Shown: piece after piece, positions 43,399-51,722 of the stretch
Position numbering within the stretch: position 1 is the first letter of the stretch
How the letters are laid out: each line of letters begins with the position of its first letter
Assembly: GCF_018070075.1 (NCBI RefSeq)
Contig: NZ_JAGPXE010000013.1
Span: 62,001-126,000 of the forward strand
Direction: 5' to 3'
Source of the DNA: Saccharopolyspora endophytica
GTDB taxonomy: Bacteria > Actinomycetota > Actinomycetes > Mycobacteriales > Pseudonocardiaceae
Length of the DNA: 64,000 nt
Made by a program: the position numbers and the translations under genes
The notes under the pieces: model-generated
The model's database searches: none
The model's input: only the letters and a program-made list of their open reading frames with translations
Told to the model about the DNA's origin: nothing

Positions 43399-45474
43399 AT
43401 GGCCGATCAACCGCGTCTCCTGGAAGGTTTGGACCCGGAGCAGCGGCAGGCCGTCATCGCACCGCGCGGACCCGTGTGCGTCCTGGCCGGTGCGGGAACG
43501 GGGAAGACCCGGACCATCACCCACCGCATCGCCTACCTCGTCCAGCGCGGGCTGGTGACGCCCCGGCAGATCCTGGCCGTGACCTTCACAGCGCGCGCCG
43601 CGGGCGAGATGCGCACCAGGTTGCGGGAGCTCGGAGCCGCGGGGGTGCAGGCCCAGACCTTCCACGCGGCGGCCTTCCGACAGCTCCGCTACTTCTGGCC
43701 GCGCGTCCACGACGCCCAGATGTGGCAGCTCACCGACAACAAGTTCCGCCTGGTCATGCAGGCCGCGAACCGGCTGGGGCTGTCCACCGAGCGGGAGGAC
43801 GTGCGCGACCTCGCCAGCGAGATCGAGTGGTCGAAGTCCTCGCTGATCAGCCCCGAGCAGTACCCGGCGGCCGCGCAGCAGGCCGGTCGCGAGACGCCGA
43901 TCCTGCCCGAGCTGATCGCCAAGGCGTTCGCGGGGTACGAGAAGCTCAAGAGCGGCGCGCAGCTGCTCGACTTCGACGACCTGCTGCTGCACATCGCCGC
44001 GATCCTGGAGGACCGCGAGGACATCGCCGAGGAGTTCCGCAGCCAGTACCGGTCCTTCGTCGTCGACGAGTACCAGGACGTCAACCCGCTGCAGGCGCGC
44101 GTCCTCGACGCCTGGGTCGGAAACCGCGACGACCTGACCGTGGTCGGCGACGCCAACCAGACCATCTACTCCTTCGCGGGCGCCTCCCCGAAGTGGCTGG
44201 TCAACTTCCCGCGCAAGTACCCCGAGGCGACCGTGGTGCGCCTCGAACGCGACTACCGGTCGACCCCGCAGGTCGTGGGCCTGGCCAACCAGGTCATCGG
44301 CGCCGCGCGGGAACGCCCGGCCGGGACCCGGCTGAAGCTGGTCGGCCAGCGCCCGGACGGTCCGCGCCCGGACTTCGCCGAGTACGACGACGAGACCGAC
44401 GAGGCCGACGCCATCGCGCGCAAGATCGCCCAGCTGGCCAAGCGCGGCGTGCCGCTGTCGGAGATCGCGATCCTGTTCCGCGTCAACGCCCAGTCCGAGG
44501 TCTACGAGAAAGCGCTGTCCGACGCCGAGATCCCGTACCAGGTGCGCGGCGGCGAGCGGTTCTTCGCGCGCGCCGAGATCCGCCAGGCCATGGCCACCCT
44601 GCGCACCGCGATCGCCCGCGACACCGCCGCCGAGGACCTGCCCGGGACCGTGCGCGAACTGCTCGTCGAGGTGGGCCTGACCGACGAACCACCGGCCGGC
44701 GGGTCCGCCCGCGAGCGGTGGGAGTCGCTGATCGCCCTGGTCGAGCTCGCCGAAGGGCTCGTCGCCACGGTTCCCGACGCCGATCTGCGTCGCTACGTCG
44801 CCGAGCTCGACGCCCGCGCCGAGGCGCAGCACCCGCCGACCGTCGAGGGCGTCACGCTCGCCTCGCTGCACGCGGCCAAGGGACTGGAGTGGGACGCGGT
44901 GTTCCTCGCGGGTCTGGTCGAGGGAACCTTGCCGATCCAGCACGCCGACACCGATGCGGCGGTGGAGGAGGAGCGGCGGCTGCTCTACGTCGGCGTCACC
45001 CGCGCCCGCGAGCACCTGCACCTGTCCTGGGCGCTGGCCCGCGCCGGGGGACGCAGGTTCCGGCGCCGCAGCCGGTTCGTCTACAACCTGGTGCCCGACG
45101 GCCACCCGGCCGCGCTGCCGAGCAAGGCCAAGCAGCCGCAGCCGCCCGCCCGGCAGGCCGCGACGATCAAACCGCAGTGCCGGGTGTGCTCGTCGACGCT
45201 GGTCAGCACCATGGACATCAAGCTGGGGCGCTGCTCGGACTGCCCGTCCGACGTCGACGAGAACCTGCTCGAGCAGCTCAAGGCGTGGCGCAGCGAGCGC
45301 GCGCGGCAGCTCAAGGTGCCCGCCTACGTGGTGTTCACCGACGCGACCCTGACCGCGATCGCCGAGCAGCGGCCCGCCGATGAGTCCGCGTTGGTGGGGA
45401 TCTCCGGGATCGGTGCGACCAAGATCCAGAAATTCGGCGGCGACGTTCTCGCCTTGATCAATCGGGTGAACTAG
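43399..45474 (+). CDS. uvrD2: DNA helicase UvrD2 with zinc tetracysteine and HRDC domains
   Basis: 691 residues from ATG. Walker A is AGAGTGKT near residue 31, motif II is VVDEYQDVNP and the VASLHAAKGLEWD motif is present. After the helicase core, a tetracysteine motif (CRVCSS...CSDCPS, about 594-616) and a C-terminal HRDC domain (ending ISGIGATKIQKFG) match mycobacterial UvrD2. It is a Superfamily-1 3'-to-5' helicase of DNA repair. The whiB7 promoter starts about 15 bp after its stop. Confidence 0.95.
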   Translation: MADQPRLLEGLDPEQRQAVIAPRGPVCVLAGAGTGKTRTITHRIAYLVQRGLVTPRQILAVTFTARAAGEMRTRLRELGAAGVQAQTFHAAAFRQLRYFWPRVHDAQMWQLTDNKFRLVMQAANRLGLSTEREDVRDLASEIEWSKSSLISPEQYPAAAQQAGRETPILPELIAKAFAGYEKLKSGAQLLDFDDLLLHIAAILEDREDIAEEFRSQYRSFVVDEYQDVNPLQARVLDAWVGNRDDLTVVGDANQTIYSFAGASPKWLVNFPRKYPEATVVRLERDYRSTPQVVGLANQVIGAARERPAGTRLKLVGQRPDGPRPDFAEYDDETDEADAIARKIAQLAKRGVPLSEIAILFRVNAQSEVYEKALSDAEIPYQVRGGERFFARAEIRQAMATLRTAIARDTAAEDLPGTVRELLVEVGLTDEPPAGGSARERWESLIALVELAEGLVATVPDADLRRYVAELDARAEAQHPPTVEGVTLASLHAAKGLEWDAVFLAGLVEGTLPIQHADTDAAVEEERRLLYVGVTRAREHLHLSWALARAGGRRFRRRSRFVYNLVPDGHPAALPSKAKQPQPPARQAATIKPQCRVCSSTLVSTMDIKLGRCSDCPSDVDENLLEQLKAWRSERARQLKVPAYVVFTDATLTAIAEQRPADESALVGISGIGATKIQKFGGDVLALINRVN

Positions 45475-45488
45475 CAAAACCGCAGGTC

Positions 45489-45527
45489 AAAAATATGTTG
45501 CGGGTTGTACCTCGCGGCACATAACCT
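45489..45527 (+). promoter_or_regulatory. Predicted WhiB7-dependent promoter of whiB7
   Basis: AAAAATAT (45489-45496) sits directly against a -35-like TTGCGG (45498-45503), followed 17-18 bp later by ATAACC/TAACCT (45521-45527). An AT-rich tract touching the -35 is the hallmark of promoters that WhiB7 activates through its AT-hook, so this fits autoregulation. Confidence 0.7.
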
Positions 45528-45592
45528 CGTAGACACGCGCGGGCCGAGTTGGTCCGCATTCGCCGACGGAGACCGAGAAGGAGGTGGGGACA

Positions 45593-45793
45593 GTGAAGAT
45601 CTTCGAGACCACGCACGCCCCGCACTCCTTCATGGCCGGGGTCGTTTCGCTGCTCACGGGCACCTTTGTGCCCGCCGCCGCCATTGCCAATGATCTGCGC
45701 GTCGAAAAGCCGCGTGGCTACGGCTTTGTCCCGGCGACCCTGCAGCACCCGCGCAGGTCGGTCCGTTGGTCTTTCCTGGATCCGCTGATCTAG
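45593..45793 (+). CDS. 66-codon reading frame in the whiB7 leader
   Basis: GTG at 45593 follows an excellent AAGGAGG, so the frame is probably translated. It begins MKIFETTHAPHSF, has a hydrophobic middle (MAGVVSLLTGTFVPAAAIA) and ends RRSVRWSFLDPLI. It ends 21 nt before an intrinsic terminator stem; inside it, GCAGGTC (45753-45759) and GGTCCG (45760-45765) can pair with the terminator's left arm, giving an antiterminator. Ribosome slowing here by ribosome-targeting drugs could let polymerase read into whiB7. The peptide itself is unlike known proteins. Confidence 0.7.
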   Translation: MKIFETTHAPHSFMAGVVSLLTGTFVPAAAIANDLRVEKPRGYGFVPATLQHPRRSVRWSFLDPLI

Positions 45794-45814
45794 GAGAGCC
45801 CCCAGGCTTCTCAG

Positions 45815-45852
45815 AAGGCCGCGGACCTGCACAACGGGTCCGCGGCCTTTTT
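45815..45852 (+). terminator. Intrinsic attenuator in the whiB7 leader
   Basis: Perfect 13-bp stem AAGGCCGCGGACC / GGTCCGCGGCCTT, 9-nt loop, then T5. It lies 21 bp after the leader frame and 82 bp before the whiB7 ATG, so it would stop whiB7 transcription unless disrupted. Confidence 0.85.
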
Positions 45853-45933
45853 GTGTTCCTGGTTGATCCACAACCGCAACCACATCCATCCACAACCACA
45901 AGTCGCCTGCCATCGACTACTGGAGGAAGTCGT

Positions 45934-46284
45934 ATGTTCACCGCGAGTGTGCCGATACCCGAGTCGGCCGTGGACTCGCAGTTCGAGCCCGAGCAACCCC
46001 CGGGCTCATCGCTGCAACGCCGCTTGCCCTGCCGCCGGGACCCGGACCTGTGGTTCGCCGAGAGCCCGTCCGACCTGGAGCAGGCCAAGGTCCTGTGCAG
46101 CGACTGCCCGATCAAGACCGAGTGCCTGGCCGGCGCGCTGGATCGCTGCGAACCCTGGGGGGTCTGGGGCGGCGAGATCTTCGAACGCGGCGAGGTCGTC
46201 GCGCGCAAGCGCAGGCGCGGTCGTCCGCGCAAGCACCCACGTCCGGAAGAAGTCGAACCCCGCAAGCAGGAGCGAGCAGCATGA
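45934..46284 (+). CDS. whiB7: WhiB7 transcription factor (antibiotic-resistance regulator)
   Basis: 116 residues from ATG with TGGAGGAAG upstream. Four cysteines for the 4Fe-4S cluster are Cys33, 55, 58 and 64. The WhiB turn GVWGGE is at 76-81. A C-terminal AT-hook RRRGRPRKHPRP is at about 93-104, which sets WhiB7 apart from other Whi proteins. It binds SigA and AT-rich promoter DNA and turns on intrinsic drug-resistance genes. Leader attenuation and autoregulation are predicted here from the elements upstream. The next small gene overlaps its stop. Confidence 0.95.
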   Translation: MFTASVPIPESAVDSQFEPEQPPGSSLQRRLPCRRDPDLWFAESPSDLEQAKVLCSDCPIKTECLAGALDRCEPWGVWGGEIFERGEVVARKRRRGRPRKHPRPEEVEPRKQERAA

Positions 46285-46484
46285 CCAACACCACTGGACT
46301 GATCCACCCGAACAACGCGGAGATGCGCATGTACCCGACCGAGGAGCTGATCCGGATACATAGGAAGGAGATGATGGCCGAAGCTGAGCGACAACGCGAA
46401 GTTCGCTCGATGGCGGCCGGTCGCAGATGGCGGGCGATCGCCCGCTACGCGGCGAGAAGAGCCGAATCCGCTGAGCAGCGCTGA
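46281..46484 (+). CDS. Small basic protein coupled to whiB7 (67 aa)
   Basis: ATG overlaps the whiB7 stop (ATGA). Product begins MTNTTGLIHPNNAEMRMYP and is highly charged, with helix IRIHRKEMMAEAERQREV and an Arg-rich end. No family recognised. Coupling implies expression together with WhiB7 during antibiotic stress, so a role in ribosome or transcription protection is possible but unproven. Confidence 0.65.
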   Translation: MTNTTGLIHPNNAEMRMYPTEELIRIHRKEMMAEAERQREVRSMAAGRRWRAIARYAARRAESAEQR

Positions 46485-46512
46485 ACTCCGTGATCGCGCG
46501 CTCGCGGGTGCC

Positions 46513-46549
46513 GCGTCGGCCGTCGCATTCCGCGGCGGCCGACGCATTC
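46513..46549 (+). terminator. Terminator after the whiB7 operon
   Basis: Stem GCGTCGGCCG / CGGCCGACGC (10 bp), 13-nt loop, followed by ATTCTT. Confidence 0.7.
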
Positions 46550-46608
46550 TTGCCGAACCGGCAAACCGACGTGCGTGTTTCGCGGTGCCAGGTCTAGTGT
46601 TCCGGCTT

Positions 46609-47508
46609 GTGGGAGCACATTCGCATTCGCATTCGCATGACAACATCGACTGGGACGCGCACCTGGAGCGCCTGCGCGCGGCCGACGACTTCATCGCACC
46701 GGACATCACCGAGGTGGTCGCCAAGCTGTTGCGGCCCGGGGACCACTCGGCGATCGAGATCGGAGCCGGTGCCGGCGGCACGGCGGCGATCCTCGCGAAG
46801 GGCCTGGCGCGCAACGGTGGCGAGTCGCAGCTGACCATCGTCGACACCGCTGAACAGCTGCTGACCGCGGCGGGGGAGCGGGCGTCGGAGGCCGCGGAGG
46901 GCGTCACCGTGCGCACCGTGCGGGCCGATGCCGCTGCCGACGCGCTGGCCGACGAGATCACCGGGGCCGGTGCCCCGCCGCAGGCCGACCTGGTCTACGC
47001 GGCGTTCGTCGTGCACCACCTGCCCGACCAGCTCGCCGGTCTGCGCAGGTTGGCGGGGCTCGTGAAGCCCGGCGGGCGGCTGGCGGTCGTCGAATTCGGC
47101 CTGCAGACCAGGGTGCTGCCCGCCGACATCGGGATCGGCGGACCCGGCCTGGAAGCCAGGCTGGTCAGCGCGAGCGAGCAGTGGTTCCAGCAGATGCGGA
47201 CCGAGATGGACGGCTCGGTCCGGCTGCCGATCGGCTGGCCGAAGGCCATGACCGAGGCCGGGCTCGCGGACGCCACCTCGTTCAGCTACCTCATCGACCG
47301 GCCCGCGCCGTTGGACGAATCCGGCCGGGTCGCGGCGCTGCGCCAGCTGTCGATGCTCCGCCGCGACGCCGACGAACGCCTCGCGGCCGAGGACGTCGAA
47401 GCGCTGAACCAGCTGCTGGACCCCGAGGGCGAGCACTACGCGGGCAACCGGGACGACCTCTACTACCTCAGCGCCAACACCGTCCACGTCGGCACCAAGC
47501 CCGCCTGA
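46609..47508 (+). CDS. SAM-dependent methyltransferase with histidine-rich start
   Basis: 299 residues from GTG; TAGTGT sits 8-9 bp upstream and there is no ribosome site, so likely leaderless. It starts MGAHSHSHSHDNIDW, an alternating His/Ser run able to bind metal. SAM motif I is AIEIGAGAGGTAA (about 47-59), motif II LTIVDTAEQL, and motif IV QADLVYAAFVVHHLP. It belongs to class I methyltransferases; the target is unknown. The palindrome at 47551 follows. Confidence 0.85.
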   Translation: MGAHSHSHSHDNIDWDAHLERLRAADDFIAPDITEVVAKLLRPGDHSAIEIGAGAGGTAAILAKGLARNGGESQLTIVDTAEQLLTAAGERASEAAEGVTVRTVRADAAADALADEITGAGAPPQADLVYAAFVVHHLPDQLAGLRRLAGLVKPGGRLAVVEFGLQTRVLPADIGIGGPGLEARLVSASEQWFQQMRTEMDGSVRLPIGWPKAMTEAGLADATSFSYLIDRPAPLDESGRVAALRQLSMLRRDADERLAAEDVEALNQLLDPEGEHYAGNRDDLYYLSANTVHVGTKPA

Positions 47509-47550
47509 CGCTCTCCTGACCTGCGCAGATGCAGGGCGGGAGATGCCTCC

Positions 47551-47576
47551 ATTCGAATTTCGCGCGAAATTCGAAT
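47551..47576. repeat. Single palindromic repeat, copy D
   Basis: A perfect 26-bp palindrome, same core as the paired units (GAATTTCGCGCGAAATTC), extended by ATTC/GAAT flanks. It lies 42 bp after the methyltransferase stop and 39 bp before the convergent ABC1-kinase stop. Confidence 0.9.
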
Positions 47577-47615
47577 CGCACTCGGTGGGGTGGTGGCTGC
47601 GGGTGGTGGGGTTGG

Positions 47616-48935
47616 TCAGGCCTCGGCTTCGGCGAAGCCGGGTTGCCACTCGGCGATGATGTCGCGGGTGGCGACCTCGGCGTCGAGCTGGCACAGGATG
47701 CCCGTCGCGCCCAGCGTGACCCGGTGGATCAGCAGGTAGTCCGGCGGCAGGTTCAGCAGCCTCCCGGTGCGGAAATCGGGGCTGCTCAGATCGGAGACGC
47801 GTTCGGCCTGCCGCTGCAGCCAGCGGCGGGTGAAGTGGAAGCTCTCGGTGCGCGCCGGGTCCACGAACGGCGCCAGGTAGGCGAGCACGTCCTCGGCCCG
47901 CAGCTCCTGGTCCGGCTGCACGAACCGCTCCTCGCGCAGCAGCTCCAGCAGCTCGATCGACTGGTCGTGCAGAGCGAGCCTGATCATCTTGCCGAACGTC
48001 GGCGGCAGGCCGCCGGGAAGCCGCGAGACCGCGCCGAAGTCGATCACGCACAGCCGCTCGTCCGGCATCAGCATGAAGTTGCCCGGGTGCGGATCGGCGT
48101 GCAGCAGGCCGACCTTCGCCGGGGTGGAGAAGTGGAACTCGGCCAGCAGCCGGCCCGCCAGGTTCCGCTCGGCCTGCGAGCCCTCGGCGATGATCTTCGA
48201 GAACGGCGTGCCGGTCACCCACTCCGTGACCACGACCTTCGGCGCGCTCGCGATCACCGCGGGTACCACGACCCGCTCGTCACCGGAGAAGACCTTCGCG
48301 AAGGTGCGCTGGTTGTCGGCCTCGATGCGGTAGTCGAGCTCCTCGACCATCCGCTCCTGCAGCTCCTCCAGCAGCGGCTTGACCTCGGCGCCCGGTGCCA
48401 GCGACTGGAACAGGCGGGAGAACCGCATCAGCTGCCGCAGGTCGGAGCGCAACGCCTCGTCGGCGCCCGGGTACTGGACCTTGACCGCCACCTCGCGGCC
48501 GTCGTGCCACACCGCGCGGTGCACCTGGCCGATGCTGGCCGAGGCCGCGGGCTCGTCGTCGAAGGACGCGAAGCGCGTGCGCCACGAGGCGCCCAGCTGC
48601 TCGGTCAGCACCCGGTGCACGCTGGAGATCGGCATGGGCGGCGCCGCCGACTGCAACTTGGTCAGCGCCTCGCGGTAGGGGCCGGCCATCGCGTCGGGCA
48701 CGGCGGCCTCGAACACGCTCAGCGCCTGACCGAACTTCATCGCCCCGCCCTTGAGCTGCCCCAGCACCGCGAACAGCTGCTCAGCGGTCTTGGCGGCCAC
48801 GTCAGCGTTGATCTCGGCGGCGTTCTGGCCGGTCAGACGGCGTCCCCAGCCTGCAGCGACCCGTCCGGCGACGCCCAGTGGCAGGCTGGCGAGCTTGGCG
48901 GTGCGGTGTGCAGCTTGGCGGGGAATGTCGGCCAC
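47616..48935 (-). CDS. ABC1/UbiB-family atypical kinase-like protein (Rv3197-like)
   Basis: 439 residues from GTG (MADIPRQAAHRTAK), with AGGAGAATTC just upstream. All UbiB hallmarks are visible: KFGQALS (KxGQ), SASIGQVHRA, AVKVQYPG with the ATP lysine, LLHADPHPGNF and VIDFGAVS. Family members support quinone or lipid metabolism and bind ATP. In mycobacteria the counterpart lies next to whiB7 and belongs to its regulon. Confidence 0.92.
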   Translation of the reverse strand: MADIPRQAAHRTAKLASLPLGVAGRVAAGWGRRLTGQNAAEINADVAAKTAEQLFAVLGQLKGGAMKFGQALSVFEAAVPDAMAGPYREALTKLQSAAPPMPISSVHRVLTEQLGASWRTRFASFDDEPAASASIGQVHRAVWHDGREVAVKVQYPGADEALRSDLRQLMRFSRLFQSLAPGAEVKPLLEELQERMVEELDYRIEADNQRTFAKVFSGDERVVVPAVIASAPKVVVTEWVTGTPFSKIIAEGSQAERNLAGRLLAEFHFSTPAKVGLLHADPHPGNFMLMPDERLCVIDFGAVSRLPGGLPPTFGKMIRLALHDQSIELLELLREERFVQPDQELRAEDVLAYLAPFVDPARTESFHFTRRWLQRQAERVSDLSSPDFRTGRLLNLPPDYLLIHRVTLGATGILCQLDAEVATRDIIAEWQPGFAEAEA

Positions 48936-49171
48936 GAATTCTCCTAGGTGCGCGCAGGAAAACCCTCTCGAAGACCGAAAGCCATGCGGTCGCCATTCGG
49001 AAAACGAGAAACCCATCAACATGCTAGTCGTTCAAGAGCGCGTCGTGGGTTGTGATCGGCATTCTGGTTGAGCGGGGTTCGTTCCCGCGGCCGAATGGGT
49101 TGGGCCGACGGGAACGGTTAAGCGACTCAAAACGGATTTACCGCTTCGGGAACCCCCAGGAAACCGGGGCG

Positions 49172-49195
49172 GGGTGGGCCGCTGGCGGCCCACCC
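49172..49195 (-). terminator. Hairpin after the DUF5679 gene
   Basis: GGGTGGGCCG / CGGCCCACCC stem around a 4-nt loop, 8 bp past the stop of the minus-strand gene. Confidence 0.65.
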
Positions 49196-49202
49196 GTGCC
49201 TG

Positions 49203-49352
49203 TCACGCCTTGCCGAGGATGCGGGTCATCTTGGTCCCGCACACGGGGCACGTGCCCTTGGCCATCCGGCGTCCGTTGGTCTCCGAGACCTCACCGGAAA
49301 AGTCGCGCTTCTCCCGGCACTTCACGCAGTAGCCGTTGTACGTCTCGGCCAC
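49203..49352 (-). CDS. DUF5679 zinc-ribbon protein
   Basis: 49 residues from GTG with an AAGGAGGGGAG ribosome site. CxxC pairs at Cys9/12 (GYCVKCREK) and Cys35/38 (TCPVCGT) bind one zinc. Very small, actinobacterial DUF5679 pattern. Function unknown; likely nucleic-acid or protein binding. Confidence 0.9.
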   Translation of the reverse strand: MAETYNGYCVKCREKRDFSGEVSETNGRRMAKGTCPVCGTKMTRILGKA

Positions 49353-49578
49353 GGCTCCCCTCCTTCTGGTAATTGACCCAGCGCCACAGCTGGATCGCCG
49401 GCGCCCCCTGCGGGCGGCTGGGGGAACCGTACAGGCGGAGTAATTGAGATGCATGCATTGAGAGCATGGCATGTTCGACTCGATGGAGTAATCATTCGTC
49501 CATTGATGGGAACTTGACCTTGAGGTGCAGCTCACAGGGGGAACCGTTTGTCGGAGCCAGTCGCTAGGGTCCACCTTC

Positions 49579-50136
49579 GTGGCTGAACCGCAGGTCGAGG
49601 TCCGCCGCAGCAAGCGCCGCCGCCAGACGGTGAGCGCCTATCGCGACGGTGACAAGATCGTGGTGCTGCTCCCGGCTCGGATGAGCCGTGCGGAGGAAAA
49701 ACGCTGGGTGGCGGACATGCTGAGCCGTCTGCAGCGCAGTGAGACGCGACGCCGATCCCCCGCGCGCAACTCGGACGAGGCGCTGGTGCAGCGCTGCCGT
49801 GAGCTGTCCGTGAAGTACCTGGACGGCAGGACCGATCCGAGCAGCGTTCGATGGGTCCCGCCGATGCGCACCCGCTGGGCCTCGTGCACGCCCAGCGAGG
49901 GCACCATTCGAGTGAGCGAGCGGCTGCGAGATGTACCCGGATGGGTGCTCGATTACGTGCTCGTCCACGAGCTGGCGCACCTGCTCGTGCCCGGCCACGG
50001 CGCCGACTTCTGGAAGTGGGTCGAGCGCTACCCGAAGAGCGAACGCGCTATCGGCTACCTCGAAGGCGTGGTCGCGGCGTCCCAGCTCCAGGTCGGCCTC
50101 ACCGACGACGAGACCGAGGACCCCGAAGCCTCCTGA
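49579..50136 (+). CDS. YgjP-like zinc metallopeptidase (M48-related, DUF45)
   Basis: 185 residues from GTG, with TAGGGT 8 bp upstream and no ribosome site (leaderless). The zinc motif HELAH is at residues 130-134, followed by VPGHGADFWKWVERYP with the third ligand, as in the YgjP/SprT-like group. No signal peptide, so it acts in the cytoplasm. M. tuberculosis has an equivalent next to the Zincin_2 gene (Rv3196-Rv3195 region). Confidence 0.85.
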   Translation: MAEPQVEVRRSKRRRQTVSAYRDGDKIVVLLPARMSRAEEKRWVADMLSRLQRSETRRRSPARNSDEALVQRCRELSVKYLDGRTDPSSVRWVPPMRTRWASCTPSEGTIRVSERLRDVPGWVLDYVLVHELAHLLVPGHGADFWKWVERYPKSERAIGYLEGVVAASQLQVGLTDDETEDPEAS

Positions 50137-50147
50137 CCCGGACGCAA

Positions 50148-50186
50148 CACCACCCGTCCACCGCGAGGTGCGGTGGACGGGTGGTG
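50148..50186. terminator. Bidirectional terminator
   Basis: Perfect 17-bp stem CACCACCCGTCCACCGC / GCGGTGGACGGGTGGTG with a 5-nt loop between two convergent genes. Confidence 0.85.
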
Positions 50187-50194
50187 GGCGTGGA

Positions 50195-51616
50195 TCAGGA
50201 CTTGGCGTCGCCGTTGGAGCCGTTGGAGTCCGAGTCGTCGTCGGAGGAGTCGCCCTCGGACTTCTCGGCTTCCTCGGCGCGGCGGATGGCCGCGATCGGG
50301 TCGTCGAGGTCGGAGTTCGAACCCCAGCGGTCGGCGAAGTCCAGCGGCTCGTCCAGGTCGGAGCTGTCGGGCAGCAGGTCCGGGTGGTCCCAGACCTGGT
50401 CGCGGGCCTCGGTGCCGTGGCGCTCGGCCATCAGCCGCCAGAGGTTCGCCGCGTCGCGCATCCGGCGCGGGCGCAGCTCCAGCCCGATCAGCGTCGCGAA
50501 GGTCTGCTCGGCCGGACCGCCGCTGGCGCGACGCCTGCGGACCAGCTCGCCCAGCGCCTCGGCGCCCGGCAGCCGCTCGCCCAGAGCGTCGGCCACGACC
50601 ACGTCCACCCAGCCCTCGACGAGGGCCAGCAGCGTTTCGAGCCTGGTCAGCGCGGCCTGCTGCTCCGGAGTGGTCTTCGGTTCGAGCATTCCCGAACCCA
50701 TCATCTCCTGCATCGACGCGGGGTTGGACGGGTCGATCTTGCCCGCCAGGTCCTCCAGCGCCGAGGTGTCGATGTGGATGCCGCGCGCGTACTCCTCGAC
50801 GGTGGCCAGCAAGCGCTGAGCCAACCACGGGACGTGCCCGAACAGCCGCTGGTGCGCCGCCTCGCGGGCGGCCAGGAACAAGGTGGCCTCGCTGATCGGC
50901 CGGTCCAGCCCCTCGACGAACTTCTCGATGTTGGCCGGAAGCAGCGCCGCGGTCCCGGACGGTCCCAGCGGCAGCCCGACCTCGGTGGAGGTCAGCACTT
51001 CGCCGCCGAGCTGGGCGAGTCCGCTGCCCAGCTGCGATCCGAAGGTCATCCCGCCCATCTGGCCGAGCATGTTCAGCAGCGGGCCGGCGGCCTGCTTGGC
51101 CTCCTCCGGCAGCGCCTCCAGCCAGGCCGAGGACATGCGCTGCGCGATCGGGTCGCACAGCCGCTGCCACACCGGCAGGGTCTTCTCGACCCAGTCCACG
51201 GAGGACCATGTCTGCACCGCGCGGACCCCCGCGGGCAGCGAGGTGCTGGCGTCGAGCCACAGCTCGGCGAGGCGGACCGCGTCCTCGATCGCCTTGACCT
51301 GCTCCTGGCTGGGTCGTTCGGTCCGCTGGTTGTTGTGCAGCTGCTGCACCGCGAGCTGCTTGGCGAGGTCGTAGTTGACCGGCCCGGACTGGCCGCTACC
51401 GCCACCGGAGTGGCTCAGCGCCTGGCCGAGCTGGGTCAGCATCTGGCCGAGCTGCCCGATGTCGAAGTTGCCGCCCGGTCCGGGCATGCCGACGAAACCG
51501 AAGGGGTTGTCCCCCGGGTTGTTGCCGGCTCCACCCTCAGAGCGGCCTTGCGACGAGTCGCCCTTGTCGGGGTCGTCGGGGTCCTGCGAACTGAACCCGA
51601 ACGGCATATTGGTCAT
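50195..51616 (-). CDS. Zincin_2-family zinc-dependent protein (Rv3195-like)
   Basis: 473 residues from ATG; TACGGT lies 7-12 bp upstream with no ribosome site. A disordered Gly/Gln/Asp-rich start (MTNMPFGFSSQDPDD) leads into an alpha-helical metal-binding core around LAAREAAHQRLFGHVPWL, the family's EXXXH-like signature. An acidic Ser/Asp-rich tail ends it. The family (PF10103) is actinobacterial, with protease activity predicted but not proved. Divergent from the PDZ-Lon gene. Confidence 0.88.
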   Translation of the reverse strand: MTNMPFGFSSQDPDDPDKGDSSQGRSEGGAGNNPGDNPFGFVGMPGPGGNFDIGQLGQMLTQLGQALSHSGGGSGQSGPVNYDLAKQLAVQQLHNNQRTERPSQEQVKAIEDAVRLAELWLDASTSLPAGVRAVQTWSSVDWVEKTLPVWQRLCDPIAQRMSSAWLEALPEEAKQAAGPLLNMLGQMGGMTFGSQLGSGLAQLGGEVLTSTEVGLPLGPSGTAALLPANIEKFVEGLDRPISEATLFLAAREAAHQRLFGHVPWLAQRLLATVEEYARGIHIDTSALEDLAGKIDPSNPASMQEMMGSGMLEPKTTPEQQAALTRLETLLALVEGWVDVVVADALGERLPGAEALGELVRRRRASGGPAEQTFATLIGLELRPRRMRDAANLWRLMAERHGTEARDQVWDHPDLLPDSSDLDEPLDFADRWGSNSDLDDPIAAIRRAEEAEKSEGDSSDDDSDSNGSNGDAKS

Positions 51617-51722
51617 AGTTCCACCGTACGCGGCCTCAGCCGCCCCTAAGAAGATGTCGTGGCTCTGGTCTGTGCGAACACCCGGGCACATCGCCAAGAG
51701 CGAACACGTACGCTGTCGCCTC

